Assembly (NCBI RefSeq): GCF_947172395.1
Contig: NC_069100.1
Coordinates: 2,547,001 to 2,611,000, forward strand
Reading direction: 5' to 3'
Origin: Bicyclus anynana
Taxonomy: Eukaryota > Arthropoda > Insecta > Lepidoptera > Nymphalidae
DNA: 64,000 nucleotides
The notes under the pieces were generated by a model that saw nothing but the letters and a program-made list of their open reading frames with translations, was not told where the DNA came from and made no database searches. Both the position numbers and the translations under genes were made by a program. Shown one piece after another: positions 36,301-47,332 of the stretch. Within the stretch, counting starts at the first letter, position 1; the number at the start of each line of letters is the position of its first letter.

Positions 36301-39300
36301 TGTAAGCGCTAGTTGTGATCGCCTTCTTCTCTTTAGCGATCAGAGGTAACAAAACACATGTGATCTGAAAGACTGGGTCTTTAAAGTAATCTATACTGAT
36401 TATAGTGCCTTTACTTTTATGATTTGTTAGTAAAATTTCAACGACGTTTTTGACGACTTCCGAATCGGTTTTTACTTTTTTTACCGCCGTTTCAAGAACA
36501 ATTTTGATTAACAGCGCGCTGTTTGGTGTTCTGATCGTCAATATCAACAAATCCATCAAAGTGGTGTCTTCAAAGTCGAATATGTAATCGATTGGAAACA
36601 ATTTGTACAAATCTGGATATTTGGCGCTCAATTCGAATATACTCTGTAAAATGTAGTCTATACTCTTTTTGATTTTTTTCGACTGGCAACACTTCTTTAT
36701 TATTAGGAGAACATAAATCGCTACCAATTGGTAGCTTTCTCCCAAACAGTGTATTTGTAATTGTTTAAATACGTCGATCATTTCTCCCAATTTAATTTCT
36801 ACTTGATTCTTCATGTTAGTGCAGTTCAAACATTCTTTAACATCAACATGTTTTCTAAAAGAGATTATGTCGAAACCATATTTGTTCAACGCTTTGCTTA
36901 TAACATTAGCGTTTTCAATGCAATCGCATATATTTCTAATCACTTTATACAATAAAGCTTGTAATAACTCTTCGTTATTGACGACTGCTTCGGTTTTAAA
37001 AATCCTCAAATCCGAATAATTCGTATAAGATTTCAAGAACGATTTGGACACCATTTTTAATTGGTTATTGTTAAGATTTCTAAACAGATTGGTTGTTATG
37101 TATTTGTCGTATAGAAGATATTGAGGGCAGTCGAAAATTCGTTTGATTATAATTGTCTTTGATTCAGATATAATTTCCAGTGAACGTTCGTCCGCCGTGC
37201 CATCTGCAAGTACCTCCATCGCCATTGTTTTTATTAGAAGTATTTGGATCTGGAATTGAAATGTATAAAATATAACAACATAAGTTGTGCTCCATGCCTA
37301 TACCTACAATAAAATCAAAGAATTAGTTTATAATATTTTGAATGTATATAATAACTAGCGGATCCGGTTAAGCTTCGCTTTGACTTAGGTGCACTTCTTC
37401 CCTACCATACCCCTACTCTACCCCTTCTATAAGTATCTCCTGGTTCTAAGCTTCCCACCAATTTTCAGAAAATTAAGTTCAGCCGTTCTTGAGTTGATCA
37501 TTGAGAGTTAAGAGCATTATAAGTTAATGCTCTTAACTCTCAATTTTTGCTGTTTAAAATTTAAAGTTTTAAGATTTTCAGACGGATCTCACACATAAGA
37601 ATTTATCAAATGGAGAGTGATTGTTCCAGAAATCTACAAAACAAAATACGTTCATAAGTTTACAACAAAATAAAGAATCTTTGAACTTGGAGAACTAGTG
37701 ATATGATTTTGACAAAGTTTTATTTAACTAATTAATCGAATAAATATGGCGGACCATTATATGTATTATTTTATGTGTGCCCCATGATAAGGGTCAAAAT
37801 ATACTGATAACTATATACTAATAACAAAATATAACTATACTACAGCCTTTCTTGATGAGTACTGTTTACCAACAAACAAATTAAAAATGAGGGTATAAAT
37901 CACTAGTCATTTCACACCTAATAATAATTATAATTAACTTGTTCTTAAATGAATGAAAATAAATGTTATTAATAAGCTTAAAACAATAAGATATAATTAA
38001 TATATTTTGAATAATATTTCATAAAACAACAATACATAATTTAAAACAAAAGAGTTCTAAAATGACATGCGTTTTCTACCCTCATTTCTTATTTGTTTGT
38101 GAGTAAACAGTACTTCTCGAGTATGGCTTTAGTATAGTACTGGGTTGCTCAGCTTTTATTTATTTTTTTAATTAATTTTTATAATATCTAGAAGAATTAT
38201 CTTACCCATATTACATTGGCTTCTGGATCGTCAAATTTGGAAGTGAAAGTTAGCCATTTCTCTTTTCCCAAGAATGGTATCAATTCATTATCTATGACCT
38301 GAACTTTAATGTTGCTATATTTAATGTTTAGCAGTTTTAATTGACAAAAACTCAAGCAGATTTTTAGGAAGGCGAGAACTAGTACTGGATTCTGTAAAAA
38401 AATATTACTATTATATTATATTTAATTACAAAAAATCGCTCGGACTGGAACTAACATGACGTGTAGCGTTCACACCGTCACGCTGCTCGTCGCGTTAGTG
38501 ATTTGTGCGATAATGTTTTGTAGTGTCAATGTAATTGATCATAAGTGGGCGGATAATTGTGCCTCTGAGTATATAATATCGTTGATGCAACCTAGGCTTA
38601 CTGGAATAGTTTGAGTATAATTTTCAAGGGATTAAAAATATTAATCACATTAATATCCTACTAATATTATAAATGTGAAAGTTTGTGTGCAAGTGTGTAT
38701 GTTTGTTCCTCTTTTACGCTACGATTTTGCTGAAATTTAAAATGGAAATAGATTTTACTCTGGATTAATACATAGGCTAATTTTCAACCCGGAAAACTCA
38801 ATGGTTTCCGCGGGATTTGTGAAAAACTGACTTCCACGCATTGACCTCTTATAATAAAAGGACTCACAATCATGTAGAAAATTTCACTTAAAAACTGACC
38901 GCTTTTGCTTTGACAGTTTTAGAATTATTGGTAAAGAAAATTATACCTAAAGGCCTTTAAGTATAGTCCAATATTCAATAAAATCCCAAATTCAAAGCAA
39001 ATTCAACCTTAAGGATTGAGTTTAAGGTTGAATTTGCAAATGCGACTACTTGAATTGAGTGCCAAGAAGTTGTGTTTGGCACTCATTGAGTGGGGACGTT
39101 TTTTGATCGCTGATTGTGCATCCACTTTTTAATAGATCAATGGACAAAGTAATTTTGTATAATTTATTGGTATAAAACTTACATAGTTCAACTTCAAGAT
39201 GCATTTGCCAAATTTGTTCAAGCAATTATCCTCGAACTCTTGGAATGACGTCCAGAACTCTTCTGCCAAGTTCTGTGGTACGGTGTGGTCAGACATTTTG

Positions 39301-42300
39301 CAATGATGTAGGAAACTAGCCAACACACTGATGATGGTCTCCGATAGGGTTATAATTGATGGACCTTGAAAAGCATAATTTTTTTTTTATGACAAAGTCC
39401 AATATAAATAAAGGACTTTGATATAGACTTTTACTAAAGCCAAACTCAATGTGAAATGTTTATCAACAAACAAATTAAGTTAATACATTTGGAATAATCT
39501 ATACTTCCTACTAATATTATAAATGCGTATGTTTGTATGGGTGTTTGTTACTCTGTAACGCCGAAACTACAGAACCGATTTGGCTGAAATTTAAAACGAA
39601 GATAATATGGAAAAATTCATGGTTCCCGCGGGATTTGTGAAAAACTGAATTTCGCGGGCGTCTGCTAGTAATATTATAAACAGGTAAAGTTAGTGAGTGT
39701 ATACTAAACCAATCTTGAAAATTCTTTTACTACTAGACCACGTTATCTGTGAGTGTCATAAGCTATATTTTGTCCACGTATTCTCACGGGCACGGGAAGT
39801 ACGCGGGTGCAACCGCGAAGCGTCGGCTAGTATTAAAAATATATATATATACATAATTTAAAATAAGTTAAGTGTGAATGAATGCATTTTCTATCTTCTT
39901 TTCTAATTTGTTTGTTGGTAACACTCTATAACCATAAAAAGAATATTTGCCATAACTTTTATAATATGACCATAATTCCCATTTCCCTCCAATTATAGCT
40001 TGGCAAATTCGTTCGTAACATTCCTGATAGTCCGCGCGGGTCGGGAGGTTGGTAGCGTTGCGCACGACTTGACTTGAGCTGACAAAATTTCAGCTTTTAT
40101 ATAAAAAATAGTTTTTATAAAAGGTCTGGCTGTCGCCGGCTCTTCGCCTATAAGAACAGCGTGGTGTATCTAAGCTCAGCTTAATACCCCCTCTCCTATA
40201 AGGAGGCTATGCTCTGTAAGGGGCTATTTAAACATGATATTGATGATACTTACTGACAAATCCTTCTTCAAGCATCATGAGACAATTTTCCTCAAAATCC
40301 TTTTGCAAAGACAGCAGCAGCTCTCTGTTTTGCCTGAACAACAGTTCTGCACTCAATTTCCCATAGACCATTATACACTCCAGAGGCAAAATATCCTTTC
40401 CAGTTATTATTTTTGCTATGATCCTATCAGGGTTAGTATTACTGGCATCGTTTAACTTCTGTTTCAATTCGAATTGCTCTATGTTACTCGCTTCAAGACT
40501 CACTTTTATATGCGGTATCATTTGGTGGAGAAACTCTGTACCTCTACTCAATTTGAACAACGTCTCCAATAAGCAATTCATCATGTCGGTGTAACATGCG
40601 AGGAAATCTGGATTATTTTTCTTCGCTGTCATAATATGTGGTAATATTTGGTCCATTTTCTGTTCAACCAAACTAGGGTCCAATTTTAGTGCTGTTTTTA
40701 TAATCCTGAGTGTTGTTTTATCTAACTTCCCCTCTAATTTCAATTGTCCAAGCATAACGGATTGTAAGAAGGACATGAATGTCTTTTTAACTTCGACTTT
40801 AGACACTTTTGCACCAGATGTGTCCGTCAGAGTTGCAGTGATATCAACATCATTTTTGAGCAACGCTTCCAACATTTTTAGGAATATGTTACGTTTTATT
40901 TTGTCATTGTTTTCTTCAAACATTATTGGAGGCATTTTCATTGCAGGGATTAAGTAGTTTTGCGGCATATTCAGTGCACTTGTGGCCATGATATAAAAAC
41001 CAAATACTACATGACTTTCACTACGCAGACATGATACAAATGTTGTTATGAAGTCGTTTAGAAAAGCAGGCTCTCCCTCCACTCTACCGTTTGGGAATGT
41101 AAAGAAACCTCTCATAACTTTGACCACTGCTTGCATATTTTCACTTTTGTCACAAGCTATTTCATCGACATTATCAGTTCGGATCATATGATTGAAAAAC
41201 TGTAAAAATGCTTGTTTTCTGCTTAGCGGGAAGAAAATATTTTGACATAAACTCATAACAGCGTCATGGCATTCTGTGTCAAGGTAGCTAAACACATGCT
41301 CCAAGCATTCACCGAAAATAATTTTCGATATAAACTCCATTTTCTTTTTTGAGTCTTTATAATAAACAGATATATTGTTCAAAAGAATGTGTATTTTGTC
41401 CAAGTTTTCACTCCTTATACTGTGTAAAGTTTGTAATAGTGTTTTGGTGATGAACAAAAAGTTTTCTGGTAAGTAGTTTAATTGAGGGGTGATTTTCTTA
41501 TTTGTCAAAAATGATATAATATTACTTATGTCTTCTTCATGTAGTGTGGATCCATGGAGATACTGAGATACAACCTGGAAACAACAAGACTTATTAAAGT
41601 ATACTTCACTCAGTACACTCAAATAGGTGTGTGAATCAACTAGATATACAGGCAAAATTAAAAAAAAATTTGATTAGCTTTATGTAAGCCCTAATAAAAT
41701 AATTAATTTTAGTGAAAGTAATCCTAATGAACATCTAAATCTTGAATAAAAAAGCTAGATAATTATTGTTAAAAATATCAAAAACAGATTTATATAACCA
41801 GCCAAAAAGAGGGAGACGGATTGGCAGACTTCACACACGCAGAGAATTAAGAAAATTCTGTGGTATGCAGGTTTCCTCACGATGTTTTTCCTTCACCGTT
41901 TGAGACACGTGATATTTAAAATGCACACAACTGAAAAGTTGGAGGTGCTCCGGACAGGATTCGAACCCACACCCTCCGCAATCGGAGGCAGAGGTCATAT
42001 CCACTAGGCTATCACGGCTCTCACGTATTTATTTGTAGTATATATTTAATATATTACAAATAAATACTTATATCTATAGTATATATAATAAGGAATGTGT
42101 GAAAAGTGCAAATCTCGAGAATGGCTGAACCAATATGGCTAATATTTCTTGAAGTATGACAATGGTTATTATGGAGTTTTGTTTTTTTGGTAGGGGTAGG
42201 GTGGGAGTAGGGCTAAAAAAGTGCCATATTACTTATGTATGTGTTGATAACAACAAAAAAAATCAAGTAAAAAGTACCTTAATAATCTTGTACTTCAACT

Positions 42301-44676
42301 CATTGGTGAAGTCAATATCTCCATTCAACCAACTTAGTATATCTCTTAGTTCCCTGCTGTTGATCTTGTCATCTTGAATGAGTTTGTTCACCCAATCAGC
42401 CACCACTCTTTCTTTGGGCACTGTCGGGAAGTGTTGTGATTGGACAACATTCTTAGCGAGTCTGAGACGTTTTGGCAAAGGTATTGCATCATCTCTGAGA
42501 CGCCGTTTTAGTTCTGTAAGCATTTTATTTAAATATACATAAAGTCCTCATACATAGCTTTTAATTATATGCAACAGTTAAGGCAGCACATGTGAATAAA
42601 TCTGTTTTAAAGGAAGTTTAGTCAGACCTGAAGGACAAAAAATCGGTTGTCTGTAAATGCAGCGGTGCTATACTGACGATAGTTTAACGTGACAATGTTA
42701 TAAGTAAATACTGATGGAATGTTTGTATTTTTCAAGAGAAAATGTTGGTTTTTCTAAAACACTGTTTAATAATCTTCATAAACCAGAATATACTTTATTT
42801 CTTGTAAAAAAGTTGGCATCCCTAGAGTGAGGGAACAACGCACAACATCATTTTTTTTTGAGCGTGCAGCTGGCTTCATCAAATTATAAGACATTGTCAC
42901 ATCAAAAACTGTGATAACTCTGCTAATTTACATGATACCAATATAATATAACAAAATCTAGTGCAATGCTTGACAAGATAGCATTCTATGGTTGAATTAA
43001 TTAAATTAGATCAGTAGTTTCTAAGCAAAGCTTTTACAAAACCATTTACATTCTTACAAACATTACCTCTTTATAATATTAGTATAGATTAATTATTAAG
43101 CTATGTCAGTGATTTTGACAAACTGATAATCATTTTATAATTAATTATTGTATTTAATTGTAAGTGATTTTGTGTGATTATATGAGATTTGTTTTATTTA
43201 TTTATATGCCTGAAAAATCAGTGTCTACAAAGTAATATAAGAATGTTATGTAAATAATTCAGTAAATAAAGGCTTTTATTATTATTATATTAGTAGCTCT
43301 CTAAGGCCCTGTAGAGTGTAGACTGTGTTATTTGTAACATTTGCAAGGGCCCTGTTTATATTATTTAGCTCAACTAGAAATATAAAAAACCTTGTTTAAT
43401 ACATCACAATCAGTTATACACCTAGTATGCCAGTAGAAGAATTAGTTCTATTTGTTTTCTGTAATGTGAGCTAATTACTAAATAGATAATCAATGAATCA
43501 ATAACAGCAAATAAGATAATTGCAGTATGATTGCTAGTAAGCAAAATATTTCTCTAGAAATTGGTGGTCCGGTTAGTCAAACAACCAATTTCTAGAGAAA
43601 TATTTTATTTATTAGAATAATAAATAAAAGTACTTAAATATTAAATTAAAAATTTGGAAATTAATGACTTTGTGACCATTCCTAAGGTAAATCTATCTTT
43701 CATTGTCCCTAATAGTATAACATTCGGCATAAGATTCCTCATCTGTTATTTAACTGAGATAAGAAATATATGATAGAAAATATTCATATTGACACTATTA
43801 AATGATTATTTTTTTTAAATTTATTTAATCTCCTTTCCTCATTGGTTAATTCAAAATAATTGTACACTAGTCAATAGAATATACCCAAAAGAATTGAAAA
43901 AGTAAAGGTTGCTGGCTTTCACAGTGCAACTGTAGGGTTGCCAGATACAAACACTTAAGTAATGTTATTTATATACCCTCATCAGTTATTTAGTTGTCTA
44001 ATGTAAAATAAGCTTCCATTTAGGAAGCTTATTTTATGCTTAACTAGCGGACGCCCGCGACATTGTCTGTGTGGAATTCACTTTTTCACAAATCCCGAGG
44101 GCACCATGGATTTTTCCTGGATGATAAGTAGCCTATGTGTTAATACAGGGTAAAATCTATATCCATTCCAAATTTCAGCCAAATCGCTTCAGCAGCTGCA
44201 GCGTAAAAGAGGAACAAACATACTTACACACTTACACACAAACTTTCGCATTTATAATATTAGTGTGATTTAACTGTATTAAGTTGCCTTTGATTGAGTT
44301 CATGGTTTCCTAGATATTGTATGAAAAATGTGTTTGCAATGTGTCACTGTGAACACTATCTATCATATATTTGTCATCATAATGAATAACAGATGAGGGT
44401 ATATATTTCTAATACCGGATCTTAGACCATAAAGTAATCATGTATTACAAATCAATATTTTATTTTAGAGAAACTGGAATCATCATAAATTCTATAGCTA
44501 TTTGTTGTGGGCAATGACCACGGTTTACTGTAAGAATCGTACTAAAGTTGTTGTTTTCTTTTTGAACCCTGAAATACTAGGTTAAATATTATAATGTGTT
44601 TTGTTTACTTTTATAGGTTATTATTTTTATTTTTAAATATTACACTGTACTCACCATTTAGAGGAAATTGCGCCAT
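30312..44676 (-). CDS. URB2: URB2/Npa2-like ribosome-biogenesis protein, 11 exons, complete (1480 aa)
   Basis: Coding exons are 44655-44676, 42278-42513, 40254-41574, 39183-39364, 38206-38391, 36014-37249, 34100-34408, 32991-33353, 31965-32152, 31428-31553 and 30312-30585, total 4443 bp. Every junction is GT/AG and in phase (split codons give Glu8, Ser527, Arg1348 and Lys1390). The product starts MAQFPLNELKRRLRDDAI, is almost wholly alpha-helical and Leu-rich, has an acidic patch (TQDDDDEMQ) in exon 8, and ends in YKRYHKYVGNA. That last motif and the preceding about 200 residues match the conserved C-terminal Urb2/Npa2 domain; human URB2 is of similar size. The yeast family acts in the nucleolus in early 60S pre-ribosome assembly, and the same role is inferred here. 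The middle is too divergent for me to align, so identity rests on the C-terminus, length and helical make-up. The introns are full of SINEs, Helitrons and LINE pieces, but the reading frame is intact. Confidence 0.85.
30880..31175. mobile_element. SINE-A, internally rearranged
   Basis: Both ends carry tail sequence in opposite orientations ('gactacaatctcacc' at the left and 'gtgagaatgtaatcaaggg' at the right) around a plus-strand body. This suggests a fold-back or double insertion. It lies in URB2 intron 10. Confidence 0.65.
32520..32745 (-). mobile_element. SINE-A, head truncated
   Basis: It runs from the tail 'acaagttagcccttgactac' to the body 'cacggccgaagcctcccacc'. It lies in URB2 intron 8. 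Confidence 0.8.
33796..34067 (-). mobile_element. SINE-A, full, 33 bp from URB2 exon 7
   Basis: The minus-strand head ends 'cgccacggaggccgtcg' at 34067. URB2 exon 7 ends at 34100 with its donor at 34098-34099. The SINE therefore begins about 30 bp inside intron 7. Confidence 0.8.
34723..35230 (+). mobile_element. RTE-like LINE 3' end with a TGATGA-type tail
   Basis: Frames across it encode the family end: IRNEEIRRRTKVTD-like, VKLKWQWAGHILRRADGR, RPRTGKRSVGRPPTRWT, QEAYVQQWTSIH. It is broken by frame changes. It lies in URB2 intron 6. Confidence 0.8.
35285..35600 (+). mobile_element. 3' end of another LINE-like repeat
   Basis: 'aaggcggccttatcgctaag' and 'ttcttccaggcaacctt' recur in part at 14955 and 24000. 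The element is known to me only as a common lepidopteran repeat end; the class is inferred. Confidence 0.4.
35670..35826 (+). mobile_element. SINE-B, head missing
   Basis: The body 'aaacgtcgtgaggaaacctg' through 'gttgatgatgatgg' aligns with 54930-55132. It lies in URB2 intron 6. Confidence 0.65.
35838..35943 (-). mobile_element. SINE-A tail fragment
   Basis: The tail 'caatctcacctgatggtaag' to 'gatgaaaatccacacccctt' stops abruptly about 70 bp from URB2 exon 6. Confidence 0.75.
37500..37544. repeat. Perfect palindrome, 20-bp arms
   Basis: Bases 37500-37519 are the exact inverse of 37525-37544. It lies in URB2 intron 5, next to Helitron-like sequence starting at about 37357 ('actagcggatcc'). 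Confidence 0.9.
38656..38838 (+). mobile_element. Helitron, 3' end cut by another repeat
   Basis: It begins A|TCCTACTAATATTATAAATG and runs to 'ctgacttccacgc', where the 290-bp repeat takes over instead of the CTAG end. Confidence 0.7.
38839..39135 (+). repeat. Dispersed repeat of about 290 bp, copy 2 (URB2 intron 4)
   Basis: Full-length match to 9738-10024. It ends 48 bp from URB2 exon 4. Confidence 0.75.
39506..39830 (+). mobile_element. Two Helitrons head to tail
   Basis: The first is 39506-39668 (TCCTACTAATATTATAAATG to CTAG). The second starts at once and ends gtcggCTAG at 39827-39830. Direct head-to-tail arrays are known for Helitrons. They lie in URB2 intron 3. Confidence 0.75.
41817..42020 (-). 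mobile_element. SINE-B with intact tRNA-like head
   Basis: 'gattcgaacccacaccctcc' and 'catatccactaggctatcac' mark boxes B and A on the minus strand. It lies in URB2 intron 2. Confidence 0.75.
42533..43088 (-). mobile_element. Helitron-type repeat reaching the URB2 intron 1 acceptor
   Basis: The 5' end (minus strand TCTATACTAATATTATAAAG) is at 43088. The distal part ('acataaagtc.tcatacat', 'gttaaggcagc.catg') matches 52805-53107 and reaches to about 20-25 bp from the start of URB2 exon 2. Confidence 0.65.
43543..43606. repeat. Perfect inverted repeat, 23-bp arms, 18-nt loop
   Basis: 43543-43565 is the exact inverse of 43584-43606. It lies in URB2 intron 1. Confidence 0.9.
44004..44036. repeat. 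Perfect palindrome, 14-bp arms, 5-nt loop
   Basis: TAAAATAAGCTTCC is followed by ATTTA and the exact inverse. It stands 8 bp from a Helitron end. Confidence 0.85.
44044..44268 (-). mobile_element. Complete non-autonomous Helitron (225 bp)
   Basis: The minus strand reads A|TCACACTAATATTATAAATG through to gggcgtccgCTAG|T. This is the cleanest example here of the TC/CTAG ends and A-T target. Confidence 0.85.
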
Positions 44677-44880
44677 ATTGCTTAGTTATACACTACATAT
44701 GTTGTATTTTACACAAACATTAAATAATAATAATTAAAACTTATACAGAAATCCAAGAAAATTTAGAAAATCGATAAAGTTTTCAATCCAGCCACCGTTT
44801 TCCATCGATCTCATTTGACAAATTGACACATGAGAATGACAATTGACATTGACACTTGACAGTTCGGCTTCGGTTGAGAA
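44677..44880 (-). promoter_or_regulatory. URB2 5' UTR and promoter region
   Basis: No TATA box is evident. Two ATCGAT words (about 44772 and 44805) resemble the DRE element of housekeeping promoters. A cluster of TTGACA/TGACAATT words lies at about 44814-44862. The start site is not determined. Confidence 0.3.
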
Positions 44881-45302
44881 ATTCGGACAGTTTCAAGGTG
44901 GTTTGAACTTTAACTTTAATGAGTTTATTATTTTATTGCATAGATAATCTTATGTCAAAGATTTATTTAATAATCGATATTATGCTGTTGTCCTACAATT
45001 ATATTAATAAATTAATAATCCTAATAAATGTTTCAAGTAGCCCCTCAGACCAATTACAAATGGACTCTTATCTTATCTAAATTAATGCCCGGTCAAAAAA
45101 ATACAGACAGACAGACAAAAAAAATAAAAACAAAATATTCTAGGCTTTTATTCTTCCGAAAATAAAATACTGAATATCCATACTAAACACCTTTAAATAC
45201 GATCTCAATGAAACAGAGATCGAAGGAGGTACCTACCTACTCCAAGTAAAGCTTCACTATACAGAATGTTCCGTATTTAATGGATAAAACGCAAATGGTA
45301 TA

Positions 45303-45398
45303 TCGCTTGGCGGTACGACTTTGTCGGTAGGGTGGTAACAACCCACGGCCGAAGCCTCTCACCAGCCAGACCTGGACCAATTAGGAAAACCTCAATCC
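45303..45398 (-). mobile_element. SINE-A body fragment
   Basis: 'cggtagggtggtaaca', 'acggccgaagcct' and 'ggaaaacctcaatcc' are in family order. Confidence 0.7.
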
Positions 45399-45829
45399 AG
45401 TGAATCCATTTTCGTTTGTGTCCACTTTAGAATGCCAACAGTGTATACCCAGATGAATGAGGACATGACCCAGCTGTGGATGACACTTTCCTCATTACCA
45501 TCATGATTTAAGGACTTTTTTCAAGCTTTAGGACTTTTCCATGCATGCCCTTAAATTATTATGGCCGTAAAGGCCGAAAACATTTGTAGGTATACCTACT
45601 TATGTATATTACCTATCAAATACCTACGTACCTACTATCGGACGCCCACGGCATCCTGTAATAAGTAATCGCTGTTCCCACTCAACGATGACAATGACAT
45701 ACTGCTAAAACTGAATTTGCAATATTCATAAAACACATTACCTAATTAAGGTATGCAACGAACCAATCGCAAGATAGCTATCAGCGACAACCCTGTTTTA
45801 CTTGCTTATATTTCGCTGTAATAAGAAGA

Positions 45830-46110
45830 TTCTGTATGTCAATGATGTTAAATACTGTTAGATGTGTTACTAGGTCATGAAAAATGAGGCGCTCGAAAGA
45901 GGAAATTTCCACATCTCAATGTTAGTTGTGGTCAATAACGAACGTTATTTAAACAAATAATACCTAAATATCTTCTACAATGTCGAGTTGTGTGTTCAGG
46001 AAGTTATAAACATAAATAAATAATGAAACTAAAGACAAAATTGTGCATGTGTGCGCTCAGATTTGTAGCCTATTATTCGGATCACTTTTTGCGGTGACTT
46101 TGTAGGGACG
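45830..46110 (+). repeat. Unclassified dispersed repeat
   Basis: It shares 'ttagatgtgttactaggtca', 'aaataaataatg.a', 'gacaaaattgtgc' and 'cactttttgcggtga' with 16840-17040 (inverted) and 18875-19020. Confidence 0.6.
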
Positions 46111-46299
46111 TAACCGATCTGTATAAATAAATTATCTTTGGTGCCTGTAGTATTAGCAAAGCGAAGCTTGACTAGTATTTCATAACCTACCTGGCTACAA
46201 CTGATACTTTTTAACACCATGACAGAGTAAAGATATACAACCTTTATTGATTTTCAAGACATTTCAGTGATACCTACATATACACTGTGTCCCGTAATT

Positions 46300-46480
46300 A
46301 ATAAACTAAAAAGCGAAAAATAACATCGTTTGTGCTACCTTCTGATCGCTCTGGAGGCGATGCCAAGCCAGTGACGTATTAAATCAAGCCGTTTCTGAAA
46401 GAACCACGGGAAAGAATTGTCTTTAAATCCTAAAGGCACAGCTAAAGGTTTATGATTCAATCGGCTTTAGTTAATGCATC
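46300..46480 (+). repeat. Single-armed relative of the 22795 foldback element
   Basis: It shares 'gctaccttctgatc', 'gatgccaagccagtgac' and 'gccgtttctgaaagaaccac' with 22860-22945. The second arm is only weakly visible. Confidence 0.65.
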
Positions 46481-47078
46481 ACTGTGTTGTGACCGTGAAT
46501 TGAAATGGAAATAGCGAAATGGCCCGTACTGTGGCGCTTTCGTTAGTGAACGAAATTTATTTTCATTTTAACACAAAATTACTGAACCGATTTTCATGAA
46601 AATTAAATGAGACCAATCTGGAAGTATAATCTTTCAAACAAAAAAATAATTTTTTAAATTGGTTTAGTTATGCGGTAACAAACATAAAAAAACATACGCG
46701 TTGAATTAAGATTCTCCTCCTCTTTTTGAAGACGGTTAAAAATACAAGATCTCAACTATATACTACAACAGGTTTGTTTTTATTTTTACTATGCGCATTT
46801 TCGCAAAGCTTTGGTAATCAAACAAAGTGTCTTTCAGTTTGAACAAGTAGATTTTAATTTATATGCAATTTTGTTAACTAAACAATATCAGCGGAAGTAA
46901 TTTCGATAATGGAATATCCAAAAATAAAGATTGAATGGGCGAACCTGTTCCATTCATAAAAATTGATTCCATTCCAAAATGGCGATAAAATTAAACATGG
47001 CGTGACAGCCACAGGCCGAGGATGTAAAGTGGGCCAAGGAGAAAATTTGCGCATGTCCGAAAGGATTGATTTTGCCCG

Positions 47079-47126
47079 TGACGTCACAAAATGTCCGCCG
47101 CTCCACCGAATCGGTCGGTATAAAAA
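47079..47126 (+). promoter_or_regulatory. LAMP-like gene core promoter: CRE and TATA box
   Basis: A perfect TGACGTCA (47079-47086) stands 32 bp before TATAAAAA (47119-47126), predicting a start near 47150. A second option is TATAAATT at 47221 with a TCAGTC initiator at 47254-47259. A short upstream frame (ATG 47161) lies before the main start. Confidence 0.5.
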
Positions 47127-47332
47127 GTTAAAAAAACAAGAAACACTCCTAGTTTCGTCCAAATGGAACGCAGATATACTTAGTTTCCCCTAAACTCTAA
47201 TCCGTTAGCATAATTTCATTTATAAATTTCCAATATTCAACAGTGAAATCTCTTCAGTCGAAAGCGCCCCCCGCTTACAGAATGCTTCTCCTTGAGGCAG
47301 TCAAAAAATTTCCTTCCATCATAAATGCAAGC

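Larger units (their letters stand above)
44881..47040. other. Divergent intergenic region between URB2 and the LAMP-like gene
   Basis: It holds a SINE-A fragment (45303-45398), a repeat at 45830-46110 with relatives at 16840-17040, 18875-19020 and 23580-23650, and a single arm of the foldback family (46300-46480). No exon could be supported. Confidence 0.5.

Noticed and set aside
46878..47193. Short frames just upstream of the LAMP-like gene as a separate gene
   Set aside because: They overlap the CRE and TATA box, lack splice signals and match no known family.
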